Notes under the pieces: model-generated | The model's database searches: none | Told to the model about the DNA's origin: nothing | What the model saw: only the letters and a program-made list of their open reading frames with translations | Position numbers and translations under genes: made by a program | Part shown: positions 16,123 to 23,517 of the stretch, in pieces | How positions within the stretch are numbered: the stretch's first letter is position 1 | Layout: every line of letters starts with the position of its first letter | DNA from: Bog-159 sp963785255 | Lineage (GTDB): Bacteria; Acidobacteriota; Terriglobia; Bryobacterales; Bryobacteraceae | DNA length: 64,000 bases | Assembly (NCBI GenBank): GCA_963785255.1 | Contig: CAWAUR010000009.1 | Coordinates: 372,001 to 436,000 of the forward strand | Direction: 5' to 3'

Positions 16123-17105
16123 TTATTACGCGCGCGCCGTTACGTATCTCACTCGGAGGCGGCGGCACAGACCTGCCTTCTTACTACCGCGAACATACCG
16201 GCTTCGTGATATCGGCGGCCATCGATAAGTATGTCTATATTACGCTGCACGAGACTTTCAGCCAGGAGTTACTCGTTAAGTATTCACAGATGGAGTTAGT
16301 CGAATCGGTTGACCAGGTGAAACATCCCATCGTGCGCGAAGCTTTGCGCCTGGTGGGCGTCGGGCCGCAGCCGTATCTGGAAATCGTGAGCATGTCGGAT
16401 ATTCCGGCCGGCACGGGTCTGGGTTCATCAGGCAGTTTCACGGTGGCCCTGCTGCGCGCGCTGCACGCCTGGAAGAAGAATCCCATTCCGCGCCAGGATC
16501 TGGCGGAACAGGCCTGCCGCATCGAGATCGACCTGCTCGGCGAGCCTGTGGGCAAACAGGATCAATACATCGCCTCGTTCGGCGGCATCACCTGCTTCCA
16601 TTTTCTTCCCGATGGCCGCGTGGAGGTGGCGCCGCTGCAGCTTTCGAGCGAAACGCTGGCGAACCTGGAGGATAATCTGCTGCTGTTTTTTACCGGCTTC
16701 ACGCGCTCGGCTTCCGCGATCCTGGAAGAACAGGATACGCGCACGCGCCAGCGGGACGCCGGCATGATTTCGCAACTGCACGTGGTGAAACAGCTCGGCT
16801 GCGAAAGCAAGGCGGCGCTAGAAAGCGGCGATCTGCGGCGCTTCGCGGAGTTGATGCACGTGCATTGGGAGCACAAAAAGGCGCGTTCGCGTTCCATGAC
16901 GAATTCGCGCATCGATGAATATTACGAGCTGGCGCGGCGCAATGGCGCGCTGGGCGGCAAGCTGATTGGCGCGGGCGGCGGCGGTTTTCTGATGCTCTAC
17001 ACGGAAGATAAAACGCGCCTGCGGCACGTGATGCGCGGCGCGGGGCTCCGCGAAGTGCGCATACGCTTCGATTTTCAGGGCACGCTGGTGCTCGCACAAT
17101 CGTGA
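16119..17105 (+). CDS. hddA: D-glycero-alpha-D-manno-heptose 7-phosphate kinase (GHMP kinase)
   Basis: 328 residues from the ATG at 16119 (ATGA overlap with the preceding gene). MIITRAPLRISLGGGGTDLP is the typical N-terminus of HddA-type GHMP kinases. The ATP loop SDIPAGTGLGSSGSFTVALL lies near 93-112, and LIGAGGGGFLML is the third GHMP motif. It phosphorylates D-glycero-D-manno-heptose 7-phosphate at C1 using ATP, giving the alpha-1,7-bisphosphate. Neighbouring hddC, gmhA and gmhB complete the pathway to GDP-heptose, and the 4-base overlaps on both sides show tight coupling. Other GHMP sugar kinases look similar, but the context makes HddA by far the best call. Confidence 0.88.
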   Translation: MIITRAPLRISLGGGGTDLPSYYREHTGFVISAAIDKYVYITLHETFSQELLVKYSQMELVESVDQVKHPIVREALRLVGVGPQPYLEIVSMSDIPAGTGLGSSGSFTVALLRALHAWKKNPIPRQDLAEQACRIEIDLLGEPVGKQDQYIASFGGITCFHFLPDGRVEVAPLQLSSETLANLEDNLLLFFTGFTRSASAILEEQDTRTRQRDAGMISQLHVVKQLGCESKAALESGDLRRFAELMHVHWEHKKARSRSMTNSRIDEYYELARRNGALGGKLIGAGGGGFLMLYTEDKTRLRHVMRGAGLREVRIRFDFQGTLVLAQS

Positions 17106-17800
17106 GCGCCATGAACGTCATGCCGCCGGTGGCGATTCTGTCGGGCGGGTTGGGCACGCGCCTCTATCCGTTGACCGAACGCGTGCCTAAGGCGTTAATC
17201 GAGGTTAACGGCGAGCCGTTTCTGGCGCACCAGTTACGGCTGTTGCGTGCGCGGGGCATCCAGCGTGTGGTGCTGTTGATCGGGCAGCATGGCGAGCGCA
17301 TCCGCGAGTATGCGGGCGATGGCGCGCAGTTCGGACTGCAAGTCGAGTATTCGGAAGATGGGCCGGCATTGCTGGGCACCGCGGGCGCCCTTCGAAATGC
17401 GTTGCCACTGCTGGGCGACGCGTTCTTTGTGTTGTACGGAGATTCTTATTTGCCCTGCTCTTATCGCGACGTGGCCGATGCGTTCCACGCGGCTGGACAG
17501 CCCGGCTTGATGACCGTGTATCGCAACCAAGGCCTCTGGGACGCGAGCAACGTGGAGTTCGCCGATGGGCGCATCGTGGCCTACGATAAGAAGAACAGGA
17601 CGGCGCGCATGCAGCATATCGATTATGGCTTGGGCGTGTTCCGCGCGGCGGCTTTCGCAGGGCAGCACGCCGATCTTGCGGACGTATATCGCGGCCTGCT
17701 GCACCTCGGTGAACTGGCCGCGTTCGAAGTCCACGAGCGCTTTTATGAAATCGGCTCGTTCGAAGGCATCCGCGAGCTATCCAGTTATCTGAACACATGA
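17102..17800 (+). CDS. hddC: D-glycero-alpha-D-manno-heptose 1-phosphate guanylyltransferase
   Basis: 232 residues starting at GTG, overlapping hddA by four bases. The nucleotidyltransferase signature PVAILSGGLGTRLYPLTERV with PKALIEVNGEPFLAHQL is clear, and FFVLYGDSYLPC holds the metal-binding aspartate. FYEIGSFEGIRELSSYL is the usual ending of HddC/RfbA-like enzymes. It activates heptose 1-phosphate to GDP-heptose, the donor for S-layer, O-antigen or other surface glycans. The guanylyl rather than adenylyl assignment rests on the operon (a hddA partner, no hldE) and not on residues I can verify. ATG codons at the third and sixth later positions are alternative starts. Confidence 0.82.
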   Translation: MSAMNVMPPVAILSGGLGTRLYPLTERVPKALIEVNGEPFLAHQLRLLRARGIQRVVLLIGQHGERIREYAGDGAQFGLQVEYSEDGPALLGTAGALRNALPLLGDAFFVLYGDSYLPCSYRDVADAFHAAGQPGLMTVYRNQGLWDASNVEFADGRIVAYDKKNRTARMQHIDYGLGVFRAAAFAGQHADLADVYRGLLHLGELAAFEVHERFYEIGSFEGIRELSSYLNT

Positions 17801-18393
17801 GCTTCACTGAAGAATACATCGCCGAATCCGCCGAGGTCTTGCGCCGCCTGGACCCCGCCGTGATCGAAAAGCTGGTGCAATTGCTGGCTGCCACCCGCGC
17901 GCGCGGCGGACGGCTGTTCATCCTGGGCGTGGGCGGCAGCGCGGCCAACGCATCGCACGCGGTCAACGATTTTCGTAAGATCTGCGGTATGGAAGCCTAT
18001 TGTCCGACCGACAACGTCTCCGAACTTACGGCGCGCACCAACGATGAAGGCTGGGCATCCGTGTTCGATGCGTGGCTGCGCGTGAGCCGCTTGCGCGCCG
18101 GGGATTGCGTGCTTGTTTTCTCGGTGGGCGGGGGCAACCTCGAAAAACAAGTCAGCCCGAATTTGGTTTCCGCCCTGCAATACGCGAAGTCTGTGGGATC
18201 GGCCATCGGCGGCGTAATTGGACGCGCGGACGGCTACACGGCCCAGGTTGCCGACGCCTGCGTGGTAGTCCCGACGGTGAACCCCGCGCACGTCACGCCG
18301 CACGCGGAAGCTTTCCAGGCGGTGGTTTGGCACCTGTTGGTAACGCACCCCGCATTGAAAGCCGCCGAGACCCGTTGGGAATCTTTGCGATGA
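17797..18393 (+). CDS. gmhA: Sedoheptulose 7-phosphate isomerase (SIS domain)
   Basis: 198 residues, overlapping hddC by four bases. The SIS phosphosugar-binding loop LFILGVGGSAANASHAVNDF is near 45-64, with FSVGGGNLEKQVSPNLVSAL further on and a C-terminal HAEAFQAVVWHLL histidine region. GmhA isomerises sedoheptulose 7-phosphate to D-glycero-D-manno-heptose 7-phosphate, the first step of the pathway encoded here. The GVGGSAANASH loop differs a little from the GNGGSAADAQH of enterobacterial GmhA, so an isomerase for a related sugar is possible, but the operon supports the call. It acts in the cytoplasm. Confidence 0.82.
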   Translation: MSFTEEYIAESAEVLRRLDPAVIEKLVQLLAATRARGGRLFILGVGGSAANASHAVNDFRKICGMEAYCPTDNVSELTARTNDEGWASVFDAWLRVSRLRAGDCVLVFSVGGGNLEKQVSPNLVSALQYAKSVGSAIGGVIGRADGYTAQVADACVVVPTVNPAHVTPHAEAFQAVVWHLLVTHPALKAAETRWESLR

Positions 18394-18932
18394 ATCGCGC
18401 GGTTTTCCTCGATCGCGACGGCGTGCTGGCGCGGGCGCTGGTGCGCGACGGCAAAGCGTACGCGCCGGTCACTCCTGACGAAATGGAGATCGATCCGGAA
18501 GCGCCCCCCGCGCTGGCGCGCCTGAAGGCCGCGGGGTTTCTGCTGATCATGGTGACCAACCAGCCGGATGTGGCGCGCGGCATCACCCGGCGCGAGGATG
18601 TCGAAACGATGCATGCGGGGTTGCGCGCCGCACTGCCGCTCGACGATTGCTGCGTCTGCTATCACGACGACCGCGATGGCTGCGACTGCCGCAAGCCCAA
18701 GCCCGGCATGTTGCTCGCCGCTGCACGCGCGCACGACGTCGATCTCGGGCAAAGCTTCATGGTGGGCGACCGCTGGCGGGACATCGACGCGGGCGCCGCC
18801 GCGGGTTGCCGTACCGTGTGGATCGACCATGGGTATCGGGAGCGGGCGGCGGAGCATGCACCCCATGCGCGGGTGGAGACTTTGGCGGGGGCGACGGATT
18901 GGATTTTGGTTGCAAGCGCGGGTGCATCTTAG
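18390..18932 (+). CDS. gmhB: D,D-heptose 1,7-bisphosphate 7-phosphatase (HAD family)
   Basis: 180 residues, ATGA overlap with gmhA. HAD motif I AVFLDRDGVLARA supplies the nucleophile and acid/base aspartates, VTNQPDVARG is motif II, and KPKPGML with MVGDRWRDIDAGAAAG are motifs III and IV. The zinc-binding insertion typical of GmhB is present as CVCYHDDRDGCDCRKPKPG. The enzyme removes the 7-phosphate between the HddA and HddC steps. It is the last gene of the overlapping operon 15139-18932; the next gene begins five bases later but belongs to an unrelated family. Confidence 0.9.
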   Translation: MNRAVFLDRDGVLARALVRDGKAYAPVTPDEMEIDPEAPPALARLKAAGFLLIMVTNQPDVARGITRREDVETMHAGLRAALPLDDCCVCYHDDRDGCDCRKPKPGMLLAAARAHDVDLGQSFMVGDRWRDIDAGAAAGCRTVWIDHGYRERAAEHAPHARVETLAGATDWILVASAGAS

Positions 18933-18937
18933 CCGAC

Positions 18938-19849
18938 ATGCCGAATCCATATAAAGTCGCGGTCCTCGAGACGCTGCGTTCGCGCTTTGGCGGGCTTCGC
19001 AAAATCCAAGGCAGCGAATCGCTCTTCGTACTCGGTAACAACGCGGCGCGAATCTACATTCGTTATTCGAAAGTTCATCCCGACGGAGGGGCTTTCTTCG
19101 GAATCCGCGAGGTCGACTTACGGCAGTTAGAGGGATATAATTCGTTTTTCTGCTTCCTCGTTGACGATGGCACGGCCCCTCTGCTTGTCCCCTATGCCGA
19201 TTTTGAAGAGGTATTTCGCAATGCTCAAACTGCTACAGATGGACAATACAAGGTTCAACTACGTTCCGGTAATAACGGGCGGGAACTCTATGTCGCGCGG
19301 CAAGGACGCTACAACGTCGAGGGCTACATGGGTTTCGATCACGTTGTCCGTAGCGTGGATTCCGGGCTGCTCCGTGCGGCTCATAGTCTGACTCATTCAC
19401 AGGTTCAGACCCTGCTGGCGAGCATCGGTCACCTTAAGAAATTCGACGTTTATTTGCCGGAATGCGACGCCGGAAGGCTGGATTGGTCGCTGGTCGAGCG
19501 GTTCGCCTTGAGGGCCAGCATCCCTTCCGGTTTTGAGGCGATTCGCGGAGTATTATGCGAGGTCGATGTGATATGGGTAAGACGCGGCGGCGATGCAATT
19601 GAGGGACTCTTTGAGGTCGAACATACTACTACCGTGTACTCAGGGCTGCTGCGGTTCAACGATATACATCTTACAGACCCAAGGGTCACACGGTTTTCCA
19701 TCGTCTCGGATGAGAGCCGGCGCGCACTCTTCGCGCGCCAGCTCTTCAGACCTACTTTCAGAAAGAGTGGACTTGCAGAACCTACAAGCTTTCTGGAGTA
19801 CTCAAACGTGCTGGACTGGCACAAGCGTCTTGCCAGGGATGGTAACTAG
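18938..19849 (+). CDS. Uncharacterised protein with PD-(D/E)XK-like nuclease motif
   Basis: 303 residues from the ATG at 18938. The N-terminal half (FGGLRKIQGSESLFVLGNNA, RIYIRYSKVHPDGGAFFGIR) resembles the N-terminal domain of several restriction-type proteins. The C-terminal half has CEVDVIWVRRG and then GLFEVEHTTTVYSGLLRFND, a motif I know from many unclassified nuclease-like proteins (D-hydrophobic-hydrophobic, then FEVEHTTSIYSGLLR). This fits a PD-(D/E)XK fold with E-x-E in place of E-x-K, so activity is unproven. No methyltransferase or helicase lies nearby. It follows the heptose operon and converges on mutL with a 4-base overlap. A stand-alone defence or repair nuclease is plausible. 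Confidence 0.6.
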   Translation: MPNPYKVAVLETLRSRFGGLRKIQGSESLFVLGNNAARIYIRYSKVHPDGGAFFGIREVDLRQLEGYNSFFCFLVDDGTAPLLVPYADFEEVFRNAQTATDGQYKVQLRSGNNGRELYVARQGRYNVEGYMGFDHVVRSVDSGLLRAAHSLTHSQVQTLLASIGHLKKFDVYLPECDAGRLDWSLVERFALRASIPSGFEAIRGVLCEVDVIWVRRGGDAIEGLFEVEHTTTVYSGLLRFNDIHLTDPRVTRFSIVSDESRRALFARQLFRPTFRKSGLAEPTSFLEYSNVLDWHKRLARDGN

Positions 19850-21834
19850 ATCCGGTGAAAGGCCTTCAAAATCTCCCGCATGGAATACTGCAGCGCGATC
19901 GGCCGGCCGTGCGGGCAACTCATCGGACAATCCGTGGCGGCCACGGCGCGCAGCAGCCACTCCATCTTTGTATGATCCAGACGCGTATTAACCTTGATGG
20001 CCGCATGGCAGGCGATGGACGCGGCGATCGAACGCCGCACGTCCTCGAGCGACAAGCCGCGAAACTCCGCTTCGGCCGTCTCCAGAATTTCGCCGAGTAC
20101 CTTCTCCAAATCCGCCGGTCCGACCGCTGCGGGAGCCGCGGTCACCGCTACGGTTCGATTGCCGAACGGTTCGCTCTCGAAACCCAGCGCGGTCAATTCG
20201 TCGGCGATGCGCGCGTATTCGATCTGCTGTCCGGGCGTCAGTTGCAGGATCAGGGGCATCAGCAATCGCTGCATCTCCACGTTGCCCGCCGCGCGCTGCT
20301 TCAGCACGCGTTCGAACAGAATGCGCTCGTGCGCCACGTGCTGGTCGATGATCCAGAGGCCGTCGCGTCCGGCCGCGATGATGAAGCTCTCGTGCAGTTG
20401 GCCCAGCGGGCGCAGATCGGAAAGCGCGGTCAGGGAAGCATCGGAAATTGGCAGCGCGTCCAAAGGAAACGCGCCGTGCGTATCGGGCATGCGCAAACGC
20501 TGCGCCCCCGTGGGCGGCGGATCGTTGGACAATGCAATCGGCGGGCCTCCGAAATCCAGACGCGGTAGGGGACCGGCTGCCGGGCGCAAAGCGAAATCCG
20601 GAAGTTCCTCCACGACAGGTTGGGAAGCCTGTCCCACCTCGGGTATGTCGGTCTCCAGGACAGGCTGGGAAGCCTGTCCTACTAGCATCTGCGAGAACTC
20701 GGAGAACGGCATGCGGGCCGCCGGCTGCGCGCTGGCCGCTGGCGAAAATGTGGGCGCGGGGCGCGTTTCGATCAGCCGCTCGCGAATGGCATCCCGCACG
20801 AAATCGTGCATGAACGATTGATGCCGGAAGCGCACCTCCGTCTTCGAGGGATGCACATTCACGTCCACCTCGTCCGAATCGCATTCGAGAAACAGCAGCG
20901 CGAACGGAAACGCGGCAGGCGGCATCAGGTTGTAATATGCCGACGAAATTGCATGCAACAGCAGCCGGTCGCGAATCAACCGCTGATTCACGAAAATGAA
21001 AATCGAATTACGATTGCCCTTCTGCACCTGCGGGCGCGAGACGAAGCCGGTCAGCCGGAACGTCTTGCTGGAAGGCTCTTCAGGCTCGCGGCGGAATTCG
21101 GCGATAGCTTCCGAAGGCGGCACATAGGGCGGCGGCAGCACTAGTTGCTGCTCGCGCGTGCCCAGGTCGACGAGTTCTTCCAGCGTCTGGCTGCCGAACA
21201 CCTGAAAGACGCGTTCGCGCATGGTGGCCACCGGAGTGACGGCGAGCAACTCGGCCGCGCCGCTGACCAGGCGGAACGTTTTCTCGGGATGCGCCAGACT
21301 GTAATGCGTCACCAGCGACGCGATGTGCGCCAACTCGGTCTGTTCCGAACGCAGGAATTTCTTGCGCGCCGGAACGTTGTAAAACAGATCGCGTACGGTG
21401 ACGGAAGTGCCGCGCGCCAGCGCCACTTCGTCGCAGTGGAGTATCTTGCCGCCGGCGATTTCCACGCGCGTGCCGGTAGTCTCGTCCTCCGAGCGTGTTT
21501 CCAGCAGCAGGCGCGACACCGAAGCGATCGAAGGCAAGGCTTCGCCGCGAAAGCCCAGCGTGGAGATCGAAAGCAGATCCTTCACATCCCGCAACTTACT
21601 CGTGGCGTGCCGCTCGAAGGCCAGCAGGGCATCGTCGCGCAGCATGCCGCATCCATCGTCGGAGATGCGAATGAGCCGCCGGCCGCCGCTCTCGATCTCA
21701 ATGCGCAGCGTGGCGGAGCCCGCGTCCAGCGCGTTTTCGAGCAGTTCTTTCACTACCGATGCGGGCCGCTCGACCACTTCACCCGCCGCGATCTTATTGG
21801 CTACCTGATCGGGAAGAACGCGGATGCGGCCCAT
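19846..21834 (-). CDS. mutL: DNA mismatch repair protein MutL
   Basis: 662 residues. The GHKL ATPase motifs are all present: ENALDAG, SDDGCGM and STLGFRGEALPSIASV. The C-terminal endonuclease-type motif DQHVAHERILFE, together with SCPHGRPIAL and ACHAAIKVNT, suggests an MutL with metal-dependent nicking activity, as in bacteria without MutH. MutL links mismatch recognition by MutS to strand removal; no mutS is in the window. The linker between the two domains (residues about 385-407) is partly encoded by two copies of a palindromic repeat, giving VGQASQPV twice. A TATAGT hexamer (21851-21846) lies 11 bases before the ATG. Confidence 0.95.
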   Translation of the reverse strand: MGRIRVLPDQVANKIAAGEVVERPASVVKELLENALDAGSATLRIEIESGGRRLIRISDDGCGMLRDDALLAFERHATSKLRDVKDLLSISTLGFRGEALPSIASVSRLLLETRSEDETTGTRVEIAGGKILHCDEVALARGTSVTVRDLFYNVPARKKFLRSEQTELAHIASLVTHYSLAHPEKTFRLVSGAAELLAVTPVATMRERVFQVFGSQTLEELVDLGTREQQLVLPPPYVPPSEAIAEFRREPEEPSSKTFRLTGFVSRPQVQKGNRNSIFIFVNQRLIRDRLLLHAISSAYYNLMPPAAFPFALLFLECDSDEVDVNVHPSKTEVRFRHQSFMHDFVRDAIRERLIETRPAPTFSPAASAQPAARMPFSEFSQMLVGQASQPVLETDIPEVGQASQPVVEELPDFALRPAAGPLPRLDFGGPPIALSNDPPPTGAQRLRMPDTHGAFPLDALPISDASLTALSDLRPLGQLHESFIIAAGRDGLWIIDQHVAHERILFERVLKQRAAGNVEMQRLLMPLILQLTPGQQIEYARIADELTALGFESEPFGNRTVAVTAAPAAVGPADLEKVLGEILETAEAEFRGLSLEDVRRSIAASIACHAAIKVNTRLDHTKMEWLLRAVAATDCPMSCPHGRPIALQYSMREILKAFHRI
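20614..20682. repeat. Two palindromic repeat modules inside mutL
   Basis: GACAGGTTGGGAAGCCTGTCCCAC (20614-20637) and GACAGGCTGGGAAGCCTGTCCTAC (20659-20682) are two copies of the family 1 hairpin module, 21 bases apart. Each keeps the mutL frame open and encodes VGQASQPV on the minus strand. Confidence 0.85.
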
Positions 21835-21881
21835 AGATATCGATTACTATAGCGTGCGGATAGCTGTCGTTGCCTCGCGGT

Positions 21882-22267
21882 CTACCCAGCCTGCGGCCGG
21901 AACACTTTCAGTTCCAGCCCGGCAATCGCCTTGAAATGACGCGGTTGCCGGTCGCCAGCGGTAGTGCCACTTCGCGGGCGGTGGCAACGATCAACGCATC
22001 CGCGACTCGCAGCCCTGCCGTAATTGCGTGCGCTTCGATCAGGCCGAGGGCCACGTGGCTGATGGACTCATTAACGGGAATAGGTTGTATGCCGCTCTGC
22101 CGAATAAAGTGGTGAATTGTTTTGATCTCGTCTCGCGACCGCGCGCCTTGCAGGAGTTCCATCGCGGAAATAATCGAGATGGCGCGGTCGGATTGCGATT
22201 CGATCAGGCGCGCCGCCGCGGGGTCTACCCGCAGGAACCGGATCAACACGTCGGCATCAAAGATCAT
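21882..22267 (-). pseudogene. PIN-domain (VapC-like) toxin with a C-terminal frameshift
   Basis: The frame from 22267 encodes MIFDADVLIRFLRVDPAA, then ISAMELLQGARSRDEI and GLRVADALIVATAREVALPL, covering the acidic residues of a PIN ribonuclease. It then reads ATGNRVISRRLPGWN and stops at 21908. In another frame the family's normal ending is intact: HFKAIAGLELKVFRPQAG with a TAG at 21882. One missing base near 21940 explains this. The 119-residue product keeps the catalytic acids but lacks the last strand, so activity is uncertain. It overlaps its antitoxin gene by 11 bases. Confidence 0.75.
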
Positions 22268-22502
22268 CGAACCGCCCGCGCCGCAAGTGCCGGACGTAAG
22301 CCGGTACGTCCTTCAAATCGGATCGATCCTTCCACCTGCCGAACGCCGGATGGGAGGCGAGTCTTCCCTTTTTCTGGCCGCCAACTGGTGTCAGCCGCGC
22401 CTTTTCCTTGCCGCGATAGAGCACAGTCACGGTCTCGCCGCGGTCGAGCGCATTCAGCACGTCCTTCATCCTGTAACGAAGGTCCACCACGCTGGCTTTC
22501 AT
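22257..22502 (-). CDS. Phd/YefM-like antitoxin (VapB partner of the PIN toxin)
   Basis: 81 residues. MKASVVDLRYRMKDVLNALD and RGETVTVLYRGKEKARLTPV match the N-terminal dimerisation and DNA-binding domain of prevent-host-death family antitoxins (VDLR-x-M..ALDRGE-V-V). The C-terminal RWKDRSDLKDVPAYVRHLRR would wrap the toxin. Antitoxin-first order and an 11-base overlap with the PIN gene are typical of type II modules. It presumably autoregulates its promoter. The toxin is frameshifted near its C-terminus. Confidence 0.8.
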   Translation of the reverse strand: MKASVVDLRYRMKDVLNALDRGETVTVLYRGKEKARLTPVGGQKKGRLASHPAFGRWKDRSDLKDVPAYVRHLRRGRFDDL

Positions 22503-22573
22503 GTCTACTCGTTATTGTACAGGGGCCACCTTTGACGCTTCATGGCCGCCTGGGATGCCCCTCTCCCGCGTAG

Positions 22574-22579
22574 TAAAAT
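22574..22579 (+). promoter_or_regulatory. Candidate -10 element of a leaderless message
   Basis: TAAAAT ends seven bases before the ATG at 22587, so transcription would start at or next to the A of the ATG. No Shine-Dalgarno sequence is present. Confidence 0.4.
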
Positions 22580-22586
22580 TCAATCG

Positions 22587-23495
22587 ATGAAGAGAGCCAT
22601 TCTTTCACTGCGGTGCGCATTCCTTGCAGGCGTTCTCGCCTTGACACTTCGGCCGCAGGAACCGGCCACGAGCGCGAAACCCGCCGCCACATCGGTTACC
22701 GTCGAGGAAAACATTCCTTACGCATCGGACCACGGTTACGATCTGCGGCTGGATGTCTACGAACCCGCCGGTCCGCGCATCCCGACTCATCCAGCCGTTG
22801 TCCTGATCCATGGCGGCGCATGGATGAGTCTCGACAAGGGCACCATGCGGGGCATGGGGCAGCTTCTCGCCCGCTCCGGATTCGTGGCGTTTTCGGTGGA
22901 CTACCGTTTGTTTCAGGACAATGCGAACAGGTGGCCGGCGCAGCTTGACGATGTGCAGCGCGCGGTGCGCTGGGTGCGCGCCAATGCCGCCAAGTACGGA
23001 GTGGACCCCGTGCGCATCGGCGCTTACGGGCACTCCGCAGGCGCGCAACTGGCCGCTCTGCTGGGCATGGAGGATACGCGCGATAATTCCGATCGCGCGC
23101 TGGCCGCCTATTCCAGCCGCGTGCAGGCGGTCGTGGATGTCAGCGGCCCCACCGATTTCACCACCAATCGCGACCCCGGGGGCGCCGCGTTTCTGGCGAG
23201 TTTTCTGGGAACTTCTTACGAAAAGAATCCGCAGGCGTGGCGGGAAGCATCGCCCGCCTTCCATGTTTCGAAAGGCGACGCGCCGTTTCTGATTGTACAT
23301 GGCGCCGCGGATGAAAGTGTGGCTATCTCGCAAGCGGAAGAATTATTTCAGAAACTGCAATCCGCCGGAGTGCCCGTCTCTTTCGTGAAAGTGAAAGACG
23401 GCCACACCTTTCAAACTCTCGAAGCGCGCGAGGAATTGGCACGCCGTACCGTCGCTTTCTTTAACGAATATCTGGTCACGGCTGCCGCGCGATAG
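22587..23495 (+). CDS. Secreted alpha/beta hydrolase (esterase/lipase, acetyl-esterase type)
   Basis: 302 residues. A signal peptide (about 1-22) precedes an alpha/beta hydrolase fold. AVVLIHGGAWMSLDKG holds the HGGAW oxyanion motif of the hormone-sensitive-lipase/BD-FAE type, IGAYGHSAGAQLAALLG the GHSAG nucleophile elbow with the catalytic serine, APFLIVHGAADESVAISQAE the aspartate, and VKDGHTFQTLE the histidine. It is likely to remove acyl groups from polysaccharides or lipids in the periplasm. The ATG at 22587 was chosen because it starts the signal peptide and follows a TAAAAT hexamer by seven bases. It sits alone between the TA module and an ABC exporter. Confidence 0.85.
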   Translation: MKRAILSLRCAFLAGVLALTLRPQEPATSAKPAATSVTVEENIPYASDHGYDLRLDVYEPAGPRIPTHPAVVLIHGGAWMSLDKGTMRGMGQLLARSGFVAFSVDYRLFQDNANRWPAQLDDVQRAVRWVRANAAKYGVDPVRIGAYGHSAGAQLAALLGMEDTRDNSDRALAAYSSRVQAVVDVSGPTDFTTNRDPGGAAFLASFLGTSYEKNPQAWREASPAFHVSKGDAPFLIVHGAADESVAISQAEELFQKLQSAGVPVSFVKVKDGHTFQTLEAREELARRTVAFFNEYLVTAAAR

Positions 23496-23517
23496 TCGAT
23501 ACAATAGCTTTTCCCCA

